Notes under the pieces: model-generated
What the model was told of the DNA's origin: nothing
Seen by the model: the letters and a program-made list of their open reading frames with translations, nothing else
The model's database searches: none
Position numbers and translations under genes: made by a program
Assembly: GCA_016794585.1 (NCBI GenBank)
Contig: JAEUJM010000025.1
Span: 1-39,970, forward strand
Origin: Acidimicrobiales bacterium
GTDB lineage: Bacteria > Actinomycetota > Acidimicrobiia > Acidimicrobiales > DATDAH01
Reading direction: 5' to 3'
DNA: 39,970 nt
Shown here: positions 1 through 8,183 of the stretch, piece after piece
Layout of the letters: every line of letters begins with the position of its first letter
Position numbering within the stretch: position 1 is the stretch's first letter

Positions 1-140
1 GGATCGAACGCACCTACCACCACCGTCGCCGCCAGGCCCGGCTCGGACGTTTGACCCCCATCGAGTTCGAGATGATCATGACCCCACAGACGGCAACCGC
101 CGCCTGACAACCCGTGTCACCTCAACGCGCGGCAGTCCCC
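1..140 (+). mobile_element. right end of an IS3-family insertion sequence
   Basis: This is the tail of an insertion sequence whose body lies left of the window. It contains the transposase C-terminus (stop at 105-107) and about 33 bases of non-coding end. The stretch 116-140 (tgtcacctcaacgcgcggca and following) resembles the terminal inverted repeats of actinobacterial IS3 elements. The right boundary is placed near 140 because a recognisable recombinase remnant on the other strand begins there. The exact end and any target duplication cannot be verified without the left end. Confidence 0.6.
3..107 (+). CDS. IS3-family transposase OrfB, C-terminal fragment
   Basis: Only the last 34 codons are present, and the gene enters from the left edge. 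The peptide contains RQARLGRLTPIEFE, which matches the conserved C-terminal tail of the rve/DDE integrase domain of IS3-family OrfB proteins (HHRRRH-x-LG-x-LTPxEFE). It ends in an alanine-rich tail before TGA at 105-107. OrfB normally acts with OrfA, through a programmed frameshift, to move the element by copy-out/paste-in. The catalytic DDE residues lie outside the window. Confidence 0.85.
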   Translation: MERTYHHRRRQARLGRLTPIEFEMIMTPQTATAA

Positions 141-283
141 TTTTAGGCCAGTCCTTGGTGGCGTCGGCCTGCACGTTGAGGCCAAGGCCCTCTTCGGCCT
201 GCCGGTCGGTCGACAGGAGCAGGCAGGTAGCGACGTTCCGGCGACGAGTCGCGGTGGTCGCTCTCCGTGGCGTACCCAGTCAT
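141..283 (-). pseudogene. serine recombinase N-terminal remnant, frameshifted and cut by the IS
   Basis: On the minus strand an ATG at 281-283 opens a short frame (MTGYATESDHRDSSPERR). After a one-frame shift near 225-235 it continues as STDRQAEEGLGLNVQADA. The second part is the highly recognisable N-terminal block of serine recombinases (resolvase/invertase/large integrase family: VSTDRQAEEGLGL-x-x-Q), just downstream of the catalytic serine region. The similarity stops where the IS3 end begins, so the gene appears broken both by a frameshift and by the insertion. The rest of the recombinase is not in the window. It may have been the mobility gene of an older element. Confidence 0.6.
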
Positions 284-498
284 CTCGATGATGCAACATG
301 CCAGATCAGAGCGCTGAGGCGGCCGGGGTTGCGGGCCGGTGCTGACAAGGACCATGTGGGGGCTGAGCAGAAAGAACTGCCCCGCGATCGGTCGTCGGCA
401 CCAGTCGAGGCCAGGGTCTGGGCGATGATCGAGGGAGCGATGTCGCGCTACCTTTCCATCGTGTCGGTGCTACATCCCAAGAGGGTCGCGAGTGCAAG
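284..498. other. non-coding stretch, decayed upstream region
   Basis: No open frame here has family similarity or a ribosome binding site. The frame of the downstream zinc-ribbon gene stays open back to a TGA at 364-366, without any ATG, GTG or TTG ahead of its first cysteine. This suggests the 5' part of that gene is truncated or shifted. Confidence 0.45.
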
Positions 499-819
499 GT
501 GTGCGGCCACCGATGGCTTGCGCAGCGCTACGCATGGTCGCCCGACGCAGGCCCGGTCAAGGGCAGCGTCATGGGGTCGGGCGTCAACACCGGCTACGCG
601 AAGCAGCGGGCGAACTACGAACGCTGGAAGAAGTGCCCGAACTGTGGGTCAGGCAAGGTCAAGTCCCGCCCGAAGCGGGGCTTCGTTCCCACTGCGGCCG
701 AAGCGTCTGGGGCTTCTGCTCCGTCTTCAGGAGCGCGAATCCAGAACTGCGCGTGCGGAGCGGCGCTGTCGCCCGGCTGGAACTTCTGCCCGATGTGCGC
801 CACTCCGGTCGCCCGGTAG
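499..819 (+). CDS. small double zinc-ribbon protein, 5' end uncertain
   Basis: The 106 residues contain CPNCGSGK at about 46-53 and CACGAALSPGWNFCPMCATP near the C-terminus. These are two CxxC-type half-sites typical of zinc-ribbon proteins. In the same frame just upstream of the GTG at 499 the codons read ECKVCGHRW, so the first knuckle of the first ribbon (Cys codons at 493-495 and 502-504) is split by this start. No ATG, GTG or TTG lies further upstream before the stop at 364-366. The true start is therefore lost, non-canonical, or in a frameshifted segment. The function is unknown. It lies 49 bp ahead of the NucS-like gene on the same strand. Confidence 0.55.
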   Translation: MCGHRWLAQRYAWSPDAGPVKGSVMGSGVNTGYAKQRANYERWKKCPNCGSGKVKSRPKRGFVPTAAEASGASAPSSGARIQNCACGAALSPGWNFCPMCATPVAR

Positions 820-868
820 GTCGGTTCGCCGAGAGGCCTGTGCGGGCGCGTAGCCGAAGGGAGTAGTC

Positions 869-2011
869 ATGGCCAGGAAGATCGTCGTCGTGCGGGAGGG
901 CGGGGAGTCGCCGGTCCTGGAAGAGGTTGCGGCGCACGATGAGGCGCAGTTGCAGGAACGAATGAAGCATCACCCTGATCTGCTACCCATCGACGAGTTC
1001 GATCTGGCCGGTCCGCTCATGGTCATCGGGCGCGAAACCCGCCTTCCGTCCGGAGCGGTCGACCTGTTGGGCGTGACGCCAGCAGGCGACGTGGTGATCA
1101 TCGAGTTCAAGACCGGCCCGCAGAACCCTGATTTCCGGTCCGCGCTCTCGCAGCTAGTCGACTACGGATCGGACCTGTGGCGCATGAGCTACGAGCAGTT
1201 CGAGGCCAAGGTGGTCGTGCCGTACCTGACCGGCCCCCGGTGCGCAGAGGGTCCGACCAAGGCCAAGGCGTCGCTTCTCGAAGCTGCTGCCGCGCAGTGG
1301 GAGGCGACGTGGCAGGAAGACGACGCGGCCGGATTCATAGACCGGCTCACAGCAGCGCTGGCCGTCGGCGAGTTCCACTTCGTGGTTGTCGCCCAACGGT
1401 TCACGGACGCCATGGAGCGCACCGCCGAGTACCTGAACATGCAGTCGTCCTCGGCTGCGTTCTACCTGGTCGAACTCGTCCGCTTCGAAGGCGACAGCCT
1501 CTCCGCGTTCGAGGCTCGCACCGTCTTGAAGCCGACGCCCGGATCGAGTGGAGCCGCGTCGAAGCCGATGCTGACCCGACAAGCGTTCCTCGAACGGATC
1601 GAGGACGAGACCTTCGCCGCGACCCTGGAGGACCTGTTCACCTGGTGCGAAGCTCGCGGCCTCGCGCTCAACTGGGGCACGAGCGGCATGTCGATCCGGA
1701 TGAAGGTGCCGGACCGATCAGAGCCGGTTTCGATCGGTTGGGCGTTCCCGACGGGGACGGTCGGCTGGTACGGCTTGAGCGATCTCAACCTCGGTGTGGA
1801 TGACAACACCGTCAAGGTCGTCCCCTCGGTCGCAGAGCCGCTTGGTGCCTACGCCCTATCCGCGCTCGACATCGCCGGTGCCGAGCCGTTGCACAAGGGC
1901 AGCCTCAAGGGCGTTCGCGTCGATGCTGCCCTTGCGGCATCAGTCGTCGATGAGGTCAAGTCGTTGATCGCGTCGCTCCAGGCTGCAATCGAAGGCGGCG
2001 GAACCGCGTGA
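869..2011 (+). CDS. NucS/DUF91-type endonuclease domain protein
   Basis: This 380-residue protein carries a PD-(D/E)XK nuclease core at about residues 50-105. SGAVDLLGV supplies the metal-binding Asp and VVIIEFKTG gives the E-x-K pair, followed by a QLVDYG helix. That layout is seen in DUF91/NucS C-terminal domains. Real NucS is about 225 residues with its nuclease at the C-terminus. Here the nuclease is near the N-terminus, followed by about 270 residues including a C-terminal module (from about 235) that I do not recognise. This is therefore a NucS-like nuclease rather than the mismatch-repair enzyme. The start is supported by a gaagggag Shine-Dalgarno six bases upstream. The island context suggests defence or element maintenance, which is an inference. 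Confidence 0.75.
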   Translation: MARKIVVVREGGESPVLEEVAAHDEAQLQERMKHHPDLLPIDEFDLAGPLMVIGRETRLPSGAVDLLGVTPAGDVVIIEFKTGPQNPDFRSALSQLVDYGSDLWRMSYEQFEAKVVVPYLTGPRCAEGPTKAKASLLEAAAAQWEATWQEDDAAGFIDRLTAALAVGEFHFVVVAQRFTDAMERTAEYLNMQSSSAAFYLVELVRFEGDSLSAFEARTVLKPTPGSSGAASKPMLTRQAFLERIEDETFAATLEDLFTWCEARGLALNWGTSGMSIRMKVPDRSEPVSIGWAFPTGTVGWYGLSDLNLGVDDNTVKVVPSVAEPLGAYALSALDIAGAEPLHKGSLKGVRVDAALAASVVDEVKSLIASLQAAIEGGGTA

Positions 2012-2072
2012 TGCGCTCCTCGGCGATGCGACGATTCGCTCTCCGGCTCCGAGTGAGCAGCAGGAATGCCCG

Positions 2073-2582
2073 GTGACCTGGCTTGATGAACATTCCGCTG
2101 CCGTGCAGGCCGTCTGCACCGTTGCGCTCCTCTTGATCACCGCTGCGTATGCGTGGCTCACGCGCAGCATCGCCAAGGCATCGGAGCGATCACTCTCGAT
2201 GACCGCTCAGGCCACACGTGTTGAGAGCCTTCTGCGGCTGACAGAATTCCTTCAAGCGCCGGAGGTCCGTGCCGCTCGAACTCACGTCCGGGAGGTGCTC
2301 CGCAACAGCCGGGACCATCGGGCGTGGAGCACGCAGGATCGCCGATCGGCCGACACCGTGTGCGCCACCTACGACCCAGTTGGCGTGCTCATCAGCGAGG
2401 GGCTGGTGGAAAGAGAGCCGTTCCTGACCGTGTGGGGTCCGAGCATCCGCGACTGCTTCTCAATCCTTGAGCACTACATCAAGTTCCGACAGAGCACATC
2501 AGGCTCGGTGTACTGGTCGCACTTCGAGTGGATGGCTGGGCAGGTTCCCGCCGAGCCACCTAGGTCCGATACGGTCGACTAG
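2073..2582 (+). CDS. single-pass membrane protein, DUF4760-like
   Basis: The 169-residue protein has one N-terminal transmembrane helix (about residues 10-28, AVCTVALLLITAAYAWL). A cytoplasmic helical region (LLRLTEFLQAPEVRAARTHV) follows, with a C-terminal part rich in aromatic residues. This plan, a membrane anchor followed by a helical domain with an R-x-x-V-x-x-x-L segment, resembles small DUF4760-type proteins of unknown function, but the similarity is loose. The GTG at 2073 is preceded by aggaatg. It lies 61 bp downstream of the nuclease gene on the same strand, so the two may be co-transcribed. Confidence 0.6.
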   Translation: MTWLDEHSAAVQAVCTVALLLITAAYAWLTRSIAKASERSLSMTAQATRVESLLRLTEFLQAPEVRAARTHVREVLRNSRDHRAWSTQDRRSADTVCATYDPVGVLISEGLVEREPFLTVWGPSIRDCFSILEHYIKFRQSTSGSVYWSHFEWMAGQVPAEPPRSDTVD

Positions 2583-2863
2583 GTCAAAGAAGTCTGTACG
2601 GCGTCGGTGTCGCTCATGATCGAAGGGGGAGTTCTCGTTGCCCCAGCAATCAATACCGCAACATCAGCCTCGCCTGACGCCGTCCGCCACCTGGCGGAGC
2701 ACCACGGCCAAGAACGAACCGGGACTCTTCTGACGAGTGCGAAATGCTTCACGCGGCCCGCCGACGTGATCGAGCGGGACGCTCCAAGCCGTCGGGCCTT
2801 CACCGCCGCTAGCTTCGAGCGCATCGCTCCTCGGCCGCGCTCGAAGGCCCGGTCAGTTCGGGC
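2583..2863. other. intergenic gap without recognisable gene
   Basis: Between the membrane-protein gene and the convergent PIN gene, short frames exist on both strands but none has a ribosome binding site or a recognisable composition. I see no strong hairpin followed by a T-tract. Confidence 0.4.
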
Positions 2864-3958
2864 CTAGCTGACCGCCATGCGGGCGTAGAGACAGTCGGTG
2901 ACCGCATCCTGTTCAGTGTCGAACGTCGCCAGGAAGGCCAGGTCGAGGTCACGGTTGGCCACGCACAATAGAACCGGCTCGGGCGATGGGCTCTCTGCCT
3001 CTTCTAGAACGGAGAACCCTCTTAGAGGTCCGGGGTGCGTGGCGAGATCGGGTTCGCTCAGGAGGAACTCGACACGGGCGCTGACCGTCGTGACGAACTC
3101 TACGAGCGCGTGGTTCTCGGCGGCGTAGTACGCGTTCGTCACTCTGACTGGCTGTGGTTTCGAGGGGTCGTCTTCGTTCGCGTAGGTCATGACGGCGACG
3201 ACCCAAACGTTGTACGCGCCGGTTGGGAGGTCGAGGTCCGCGGCGATGCCGTCGGGCACGGGGATGAGCGGGTCGAGGGTATCGACGAGCTTGTCCCCAT
3301 CGACGGGCGGTCTGGACTGCAACTGTGCGAGGAGCGCCTCGTTGCGGGTGAAGAGATAGTCGATCGCGGCGCGCGGTGTGCGCAGGACCACCACTCGATC
3401 GTCCTTCTCGCCCATGCGCCACAGGTCAGCCCGCAGCGATTGGGTGACGAGCGAGACGGCCTCTTGGGACTCCGCGAAGTCAGTGTGGTTGTCGGTCACG
3501 AAGGCGACATCTGCGGTTGCCGCTTCGGTTCTCACGGTGTCCCAGATCAGGGCGTCGCGGTAGCCGGTGCCGTTCTCACGGAACGGTGCTTGGCGGGCAA
3601 TGGCCCGATCGACGAGGTCGAGATGGGGCACGTCGCTCGGAGGTGGTGTTCGAGCACCTGCTTGGTGCAGTGCGGCGCGAAGGTCCTTCTCGTAGGAGTG
3701 AGCGCACGCGTCGGTGTCGATATCGGCGGGCTCGATGGTGACTCCGAGGCGGTGGGCGAGCGTGCGCTGCTTCGCCGAGTGCCGGGCGAGGTCGTCGAGA
3801 TCGCGGCGGTACCGCCCGACGGCTTCTCGGATGACGATTTCGGGGACGACGATTCGAAGCTGACCCTGGGCTGCCCGTTCGAGCAGTGCAGCGGCGGCAG
3901 GTGAACGAAGGCGGTAGTCACCCACGATGGCAGTTGTGTCGAGCACGACGGTCCACAT
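2864..3958 (-). CDS. PIN-domain protein (DUF4935-like ribonuclease)
   Basis: From the ATG at 3958 the protein is 364 residues. The N-terminal half is a PIN domain. VVLDTTAI supplies the first Asp (residue 7), VPEIVIREAVGRY the conserved Glu (residue 45), GYRDALIWDTV the third acidic cluster and FVTDNHTDF the last Asp. The GYRDALIW-FVTDN-DF combination is typical of the DUF4935 PIN family. The C-terminal half (from about 230) is an unrecognised beta-rich domain. An in-frame start 69 bp upstream (4027) is possible, but the PIN fold begins right at MWTVVLD, so the internal start is preferred. PIN proteins are Mg-dependent RNases. The gene diverges from a second PIN-type gene. Confidence 0.78.
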   Translation of the reverse strand: MWTVVLDTTAIVGDYRLRSPAAAALLERAAQGQLRIVVPEIVIREAVGRYRRDLDDLARHSAKQRTLAHRLGVTIEPADIDTDACAHSYEKDLRAALHQAGARTPPPSDVPHLDLVDRAIARQAPFRENGTGYRDALIWDTVRTEAATADVAFVTDNHTDFAESQEAVSLVTQSLRADLWRMGEKDDRVVVLRTPRAAIDYLFTRNEALLAQLQSRPPVDGDKLVDTLDPLIPVPDGIAADLDLPTGAYNVWVVAVMTYANEDDPSKPQPVRVTNAYYAAENHALVEFVTTVSARVEFLLSEPDLATHPGPLRGFSVLEEAESPSPEPVLLCVANRDLDLAFLATFDTEQDAVTDCLYARMAVS

Positions 3959-4039
3959 CGCGACGGACGCTATAGGTCCAGCCTGACTGCGACCCGAGCG
4001 ACTCGTCATGCGGTCCGTGGTAACCACCCGTCGCCGCCG

Positions 4040-5248
4040 GTGATGGGTCCGCGCTCAGGAACCACGTCGAAAGTCATCACTCGGCCGTCGCTGGTCGTCC
4101 AAGCTATTGCGATGACGCTTGCTGGTGTCGATGAGTCGCGGGCCGCCGCTATCGGCGCCTATGTCCGCGATGAGCACCTCCGCGCAGCGGCGCGGCCTGT
4201 TGTCGCGCCCGATGACGGCGCATTTCTCGCTAGCCCTCTCATCGAGGTCCTTCCTATCGTCGCGGACGCGTGCCGCCTCCGGAACGACGTGCTCTACGCC
4301 TGTCGTCAACGGCGTCGGACGACCCTCGTGAGCGGCGCGAACGCGGGCCTCTTCCGGCTCCTATGCGCCGAGCACGTGGTCGAGGAGGTCGAGGAGCACA
4401 GCCGTGAGTGGACTGATGGTCCGACCGAGCACCGGGCGTTCCTGGGGGCGTGGCGCGAGGAGTACCTGCCGTTGCTCCGCGTGGTGCCCATCGACGACCA
4501 ACTCGAAGCCACACTGAGCACCGACGAACGACGACGAATCGAACTTCTCCGTGACGTTGACCCAGATGACGTGCCATCAGCGGTTCTCGCGTTGGTCCTT
4601 GGGGCGTTCTACCTGACGAACGACCGACACGCGTTCGAGGCTGTGTACGGCGGCGAGCAGAGTTTCGGAGCACACAGCGACTGGGTGGGCCTTCTCGGGG
4701 CGGCGGGCGACGCGGGCGAGCTTGGCAAGCTCGTGCAGGGAAGCACTCACAGCTTGCTGATCGCTGGCGCGGGCATGGTCGAGGTAGTCCGGTGGCTCGC
4801 CAACCGCTATGGCCACGTGGTGGCGCTGGCGGTCGCATCGTCTATCTCGTTGGCACTGGTCGCGTCGCCTCAGAGAAGGCACCGCATGCGATCGTTCGCC
4901 AAGGGGGTCGGCGAGTTGGCCTTTTCGCTCCTCGCGGAACAGCAATCCGCGTCCGAGCAATTTGCCCAGGCCCTGTGCGCGACTCCGTCATGGGCGGACC
5001 TTTCCGCGAGCAAACCGGACGGTGTGCTACTGCGGGCCTCCCTCAGGACCCTTGCCCGATCGGGCAGGAGTCCCCGGAGGGCAAGCGAGCTAGCGGGGCT
5101 GTTGCCTGCGCTCGGCGTGCCGCAGGGCGAAGACAAGGTACGGGCGACCCTTCGGTCATGCGACGCCTTCCAGGAGGTCTACCGAGGCCGATGGCAGGTC
5201 GGAACGGCTCGGGCCACGCTCCACGCGGGCCGGGATGGCGCGCAGTGA
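4040..5248 (+). CDS. divergent PIN-like protein with a possible membrane segment
   Basis: The 402-residue product has the acidic spacing of a PIN domain: RNDVLYAC (Asp83), AEHVVEEVEEH (Glu115/116), DVDPDDVPSAVLAL (Asp176/177) and FYLTNDRHAF (Asp195). The D-x-DD-x-x-x-x-A-L followed by T-N-D pattern is characteristic. After it comes a hydrophobic run, HVVALAVASSISLALVA (about 255-271), then a helical C-terminal region. The start is GTG 4040 or the adjacent ATG 4043. It is transcribed away from the other PIN gene across an 81-bp spacer. I do not recognise a named family. It could be a toxin-like RNase acting in a system with its neighbour, but no antitoxin is evident. Confidence 0.65.
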   Translation: MMGPRSGTTSKVITRPSLVVQAIAMTLAGVDESRAAAIGAYVRDEHLRAAARPVVAPDDGAFLASPLIEVLPIVADACRLRNDVLYACRQRRRTTLVSGANAGLFRLLCAEHVVEEVEEHSREWTDGPTEHRAFLGAWREEYLPLLRVVPIDDQLEATLSTDERRRIELLRDVDPDDVPSAVLALVLGAFYLTNDRHAFEAVYGGEQSFGAHSDWVGLLGAAGDAGELGKLVQGSTHSLLIAGAGMVEVVRWLANRYGHVVALAVASSISLALVASPQRRHRMRSFAKGVGELAFSLLAEQQSASEQFAQALCATPSWADLSASKPDGVLLRASLRTLARSGRSPRRASELAGLLPALGVPQGEDKVRATLRSCDAFQEVYRGRWQVGTARATLHAGRDGAQ

Positions 5249-5311
5249 CGGTCACGTTCCGAATTCACTCCGCCATGCCGACATGACACCCACAACTGGG
5301 TTCCTCGTGAT

Positions 5312-6109
5312 GTGGGCTCGGTCCTCCATCGGATGATCGACCAGTGCCTGTGGTGTGGACGGGATGGTGGATCGCGAGAGCACGGCTGGCCGGATTGGGT
5401 CATTCGTTACGGAGCTGACTACATGCGCAGCACCAACGCCAGTCGTCGAGAAATAGACGACTGGAACAGAGACGCCGTGATCATCACGACTTACGTGTGT
5501 GCGAAGTGCAACAACGGATGGATGCGCCGACTTGAGGACGAAGTAGCGGATGCCCTCAAGGTGATGATCCTTGGCCTTCCACGTCGACTGTCCAAGAAGG
5601 AAGCCTTCTTCCTTCGACGTTGGGCGATAAAGACCGCTGTGATGCTCACTTCGTCGCAGAATCAAATCCTTATGTCCCCACGCCTGCGACGGTCGCTATA
5701 CAACGGGGGCTCCAAACATGCGGCTGTCCATCTCGGCCAGTTCCAAGGGACCACGTACAGGCTGACGTGCAACTTCGTCAGTTGGGAGTCGGTAGAACGA
5801 CCAGCGCGAATGTCCTGGGTCATCCTGACACTCGGTTCAGTCCTGCTTACCGTTTTCGGTGACTACGACCTGGCCTTCTCCGAAGTCAAGCTCGGCAGCG
5901 GGGCACGCCGATTTCTGACGGACCTCCCGCCAGCGGGCGTGGAGATCGACTGGCCAGACGTACTCGCCATCGACTATGCGGGCCGGGACATCCTGCGGGA
6001 CGGCCCGATGAAGTTCATGCACGATGTTCCTCCCAATCCTTCGCCCGACACCTCGCAGTACCCAACCGAGGCGGGCCAAGACGGAATACCAGGGGCACCG
6101 GCGCCCTGA
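5312..6109 (+). CDS. HNH-like zinc protein (CxxC-EHxxP-CxxCNNGWM)
   Basis: The 265-residue protein begins with CLWCG (Cys12/15) and REHGWPDW (Glu23-His24), and continues with VCAKCNNGWM (Cys63/66, Asn67). This order of a zinc knuckle, an EH-x-x-P motif and a second knuckle followed by asparagine is the treble-clef arrangement of HNH/McrA-like nucleases. Related proteins are usually listed as hypothetical, so nuclease activity is inferred. The rest is a mixed segment with a hydrophobic stretch near 168-180 (MSWVILTLGSVLLTVFG). The start is GTG 5312 or ATG 5333. Neither has a clear ribosome binding site. It follows the plus-strand PIN gene by 63 bp. Confidence 0.62.
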   Translation: MGSVLHRMIDQCLWCGRDGGSREHGWPDWVIRYGADYMRSTNASRREIDDWNRDAVIITTYVCAKCNNGWMRRLEDEVADALKVMILGLPRRLSKKEAFFLRRWAIKTAVMLTSSQNQILMSPRLRRSLYNGGSKHAAVHLGQFQGTTYRLTCNFVSWESVERPARMSWVILTLGSVLLTVFGDYDLAFSEVKLGSGARRFLTDLPPAGVEIDWPDVLAIDYAGRDILRDGPMKFMHDVPPNPSPDTSQYPTEAGQDGIPGAPAP

Positions 6110-6263
6110 TCGGTGGTTGTCGGTACGGTGCGCAGGGATAGCTTCTCCCTTGGCCTGTGCGGCTTGGTCCCGCCACTTCGGCTCAATTCACTTCTCGTGC
6201 CGGTCGGAGCTTCCACGGGCACCTGACTAGATGCAAGACCCCAGTCAGAAGCGGTGCGGGCGC

Positions 6264-7079
6264 CTACCGGTAGATGCCGATGACGGTCGCCACCGCCGCC
6301 GGGTACCGAAGTTGCGTGGTCAACGGTGCTGCGCCGCCCGTACGCCTCTGCTCCCGGTTCAACTGGATTCCCGGCAGGCCACCTAGAGTTTCTGGCTTTC
6401 CCTTGGCGATCTTGCGCTTGAGTCTCGCGAGCACAGTCACCTCTCCCTCCAGATCAGCAACTTCGCCTTCGACGCTCGCACGCGCTAGTTCGGCGAAGAA
6501 GGTGTAGCGGGATGATCCGGCTGGAACGAAGGTGCATGGGATCGGGCCGCTGCCGAGGTGCTGTGCGAATGAGTCGATCGTGCTAATCTGCGCGCTCATC
6601 TGCTCGGCATCCTCCGGGTTGAAGTCGTCCGGGCGAAACTCGTCCGGCAGGTCCTTCATCATGTTGATCACAGGGAGTAGGCCGGAGAGGCTGGTCGCTT
6701 GGCTCATCTCCAACACCCCCGGGAGCAGGTTCAGTACTGCTTCGACCTCAACGACTTCGTTCCGCCCGATCTGGTCCCAGATGTCGTCATCGAGGGCTTC
6801 GAGTGGCTGGATCGACCCACTCGCATCGAGAAGCGCATGAAGGCGGTTGAATCGCGACCCCGCCGTCTGGCGCATGGTCAACTCAGTCTCGCTCGTTCCT
6901 TCTCGTCGGTGGTCGCCTGACGCGGCCAACGGTCCGACGCTTGCAGTGGCACCGACTCCAGTCGCGCGAGTTGCTTGCTCCCTGATGTGCTGCTCGTCGA
7001 ACTCGCCGCCTTCAAGCTGCTCCAAGAACTGTGCGACGAGATCGTCCTGCCGGTACAGGAACTCACGAAGGATGATCAC
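6264..7079 (-). CDS. DUF6414 family protein
   Basis: The 271-residue protein starts MIILREFLYRQDDLVAQFL and continues QLEGGEFDE. This is the N-terminal signature of DUF6414 proteins (I-x-REFLYLD-x-x-L-x-x-x-FLSQLEGG). Later segments (PLEALDDDIWDQIGRNEVVE, CTFVPAG) also fit that family. Its biochemical role is unknown. Members occur sporadically in accessory regions of many bacteria. The start codon is GTG at 7079. Two minus-strand genes follow each other here (the gene at 7183-8121 lies upstream), so the pair may form a unit with a 103-bp gap. Confidence 0.75.
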   Translation of the reverse strand: MIILREFLYRQDDLVAQFLEQLEGGEFDEQHIREQATRATGVGATASVGPLAASGDHRREGTSETELTMRQTAGSRFNRLHALLDASGSIQPLEALDDDIWDQIGRNEVVEVEAVLNLLPGVLEMSQATSLSGLLPVINMMKDLPDEFRPDDFNPEDAEQMSAQISTIDSFAQHLGSGPIPCTFVPAGSSRYTFFAELARASVEGEVADLEGEVTVLARLKRKIAKGKPETLGGLPGIQLNREQRRTGGAAPLTTQLRYPAAVATVIGIYR

Positions 7080-7182
7080 GCTGCGATACTACTTGTGAGG
7101 CTCGGCCCGAATCGCTGGGTCTAGGTACGTCTATCGACTGATGTCAGAAGTGATGGGCTGGCGTACCGAGGTCGTCCACTGG

Positions 7183-8121
7183 TCAGGGTGCGCTAGTCCC
7201 GTCGACCGTCTCGTACGCGTACCTCGCGACTATTGATTGGGCGACCGGTGCATCGTCCGCTCTTAGCCCGATCACCTTGAGAGTTAGCACCGCCGTCATG
7301 TGGACCGCTGAGTCGAGGATCGCATCCGCCATCGACCTGGCGTTAATCGTGGCGATTGTGCCCACCATCGCGCCTGTCGGCTTGAAGTCCAGGTACGCGT
7401 TCAGAACCCAGAGCGTCGGGTGTGCCCCCAGTGAGGACAGTCCGCGGTAGCCGAGGTCGTAGACGACATCCAGCACTGCGTCCGGTCCCTCCTCAGTCCG
7501 CGCGTGTTCGGCAAGGCGAGCAGCGACGCCAGCGAGCGCGAGGGGAGGCGGATCGCCAAGGTCGGGTGCTCCGTCCGCGAGCGCAGAGTGCAGGTCGATG
7601 TCCATCGAAGGGCGGGATGGCAGAGGCACCTCTTCGGTGAACGGTTTCGGTACGTCGTCCGGATGCGCGTCGTTCCACCGTCGCCTGTTCCGATTCTGTG
7701 ACCGGATCGCCTTGTTCCGGCGCTTCGCGTCCGCGAGTTCCGCACGCCGTCGTTCGTCGTGTTCGGCGAGCCGTTTGTGTTGGGCAGAGATCGCACGGAC
7801 GTACCCCGCCTCGATGTCGGCGATGGCATCGTCTCCGTAGACCACCACGTACATGCCGATCAGCCACGCCTCGATGTGTGCTCTGCCGAGAACGCGAACG
7901 GCGATCTCACGGTGAGCTTCAACAGCGTCCGCGACATCGGTCAGGAGTACCGCAACGTGGCGCAGGGATGCGGCCGCGTGAATGTGGTGGCTCACTGTCG
8001 AGGAGTGCATCAGGAGCCGCCAGCGCGGTGATGACAGGAGACGGTCAACCTCCTCCACCAGTGCGGCGGAAAGGCTTGGCAGTTCTTCGACGGGCGGGCC
8101 GGTGAAGGTGCGGTCAGGCAT
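7183..8121 (-). CDS. unrecognised helical protein, DUF5677-like at best
   Basis: From the ATG at 8121 (MPDRTFTGPP) the product is 312 residues. It is mostly helical. VAVLLTDVADAVEAHREIAV and RVLGRAHIEAWLIGMYVVVY resemble the R-x-x-x-E/H helices of DUF5677/HEPN-like proteins, but I cannot confirm the family. A highly charged linker (RRRAELADAKRRNKAIRS and on through RNRRRWNDAHPDD) is followed by a second helical part. A longer frame extends to 8343, but the added residues are proline- and arginine-rich and look untranslated. A perfect 14-bp palindrome lies 62 bp upstream of the start. Confidence 0.55.
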   Translation of the reverse strand: MPDRTFTGPPVEELPSLSAALVEEVDRLLSSPRWRLLMHSSTVSHHIHAAASLRHVAVLLTDVADAVEAHREIAVRVLGRAHIEAWLIGMYVVVYGDDAIADIEAGYVRAISAQHKRLAEHDERRRAELADAKRRNKAIRSQNRNRRRWNDAHPDDVPKPFTEEVPLPSRPSMDIDLHSALADGAPDLGDPPPLALAGVAARLAEHARTEEGPDAVLDVVYDLGYRGLSSLGAHPTLWVLNAYLDFKPTGAMVGTIATINARSMADAILDSAVHMTAVLTLKVIGLRADDAPVAQSIVARYAYETVDGTSAP

Positions 8122-8183
8122 CGTCGTACAGCCTGGCGCGGGGCGGCCGCGCCGTGGCGGTTCGTCCGGTGTTCGGCGCCTAA

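Noticed and set aside
155..853. 232-codon plus-strand frame
   Set aside because: It is arginine-rich, lacks a domain, and overlaps the recombinase remnant and the zinc-ribbon frame. There is no ribosome binding site.
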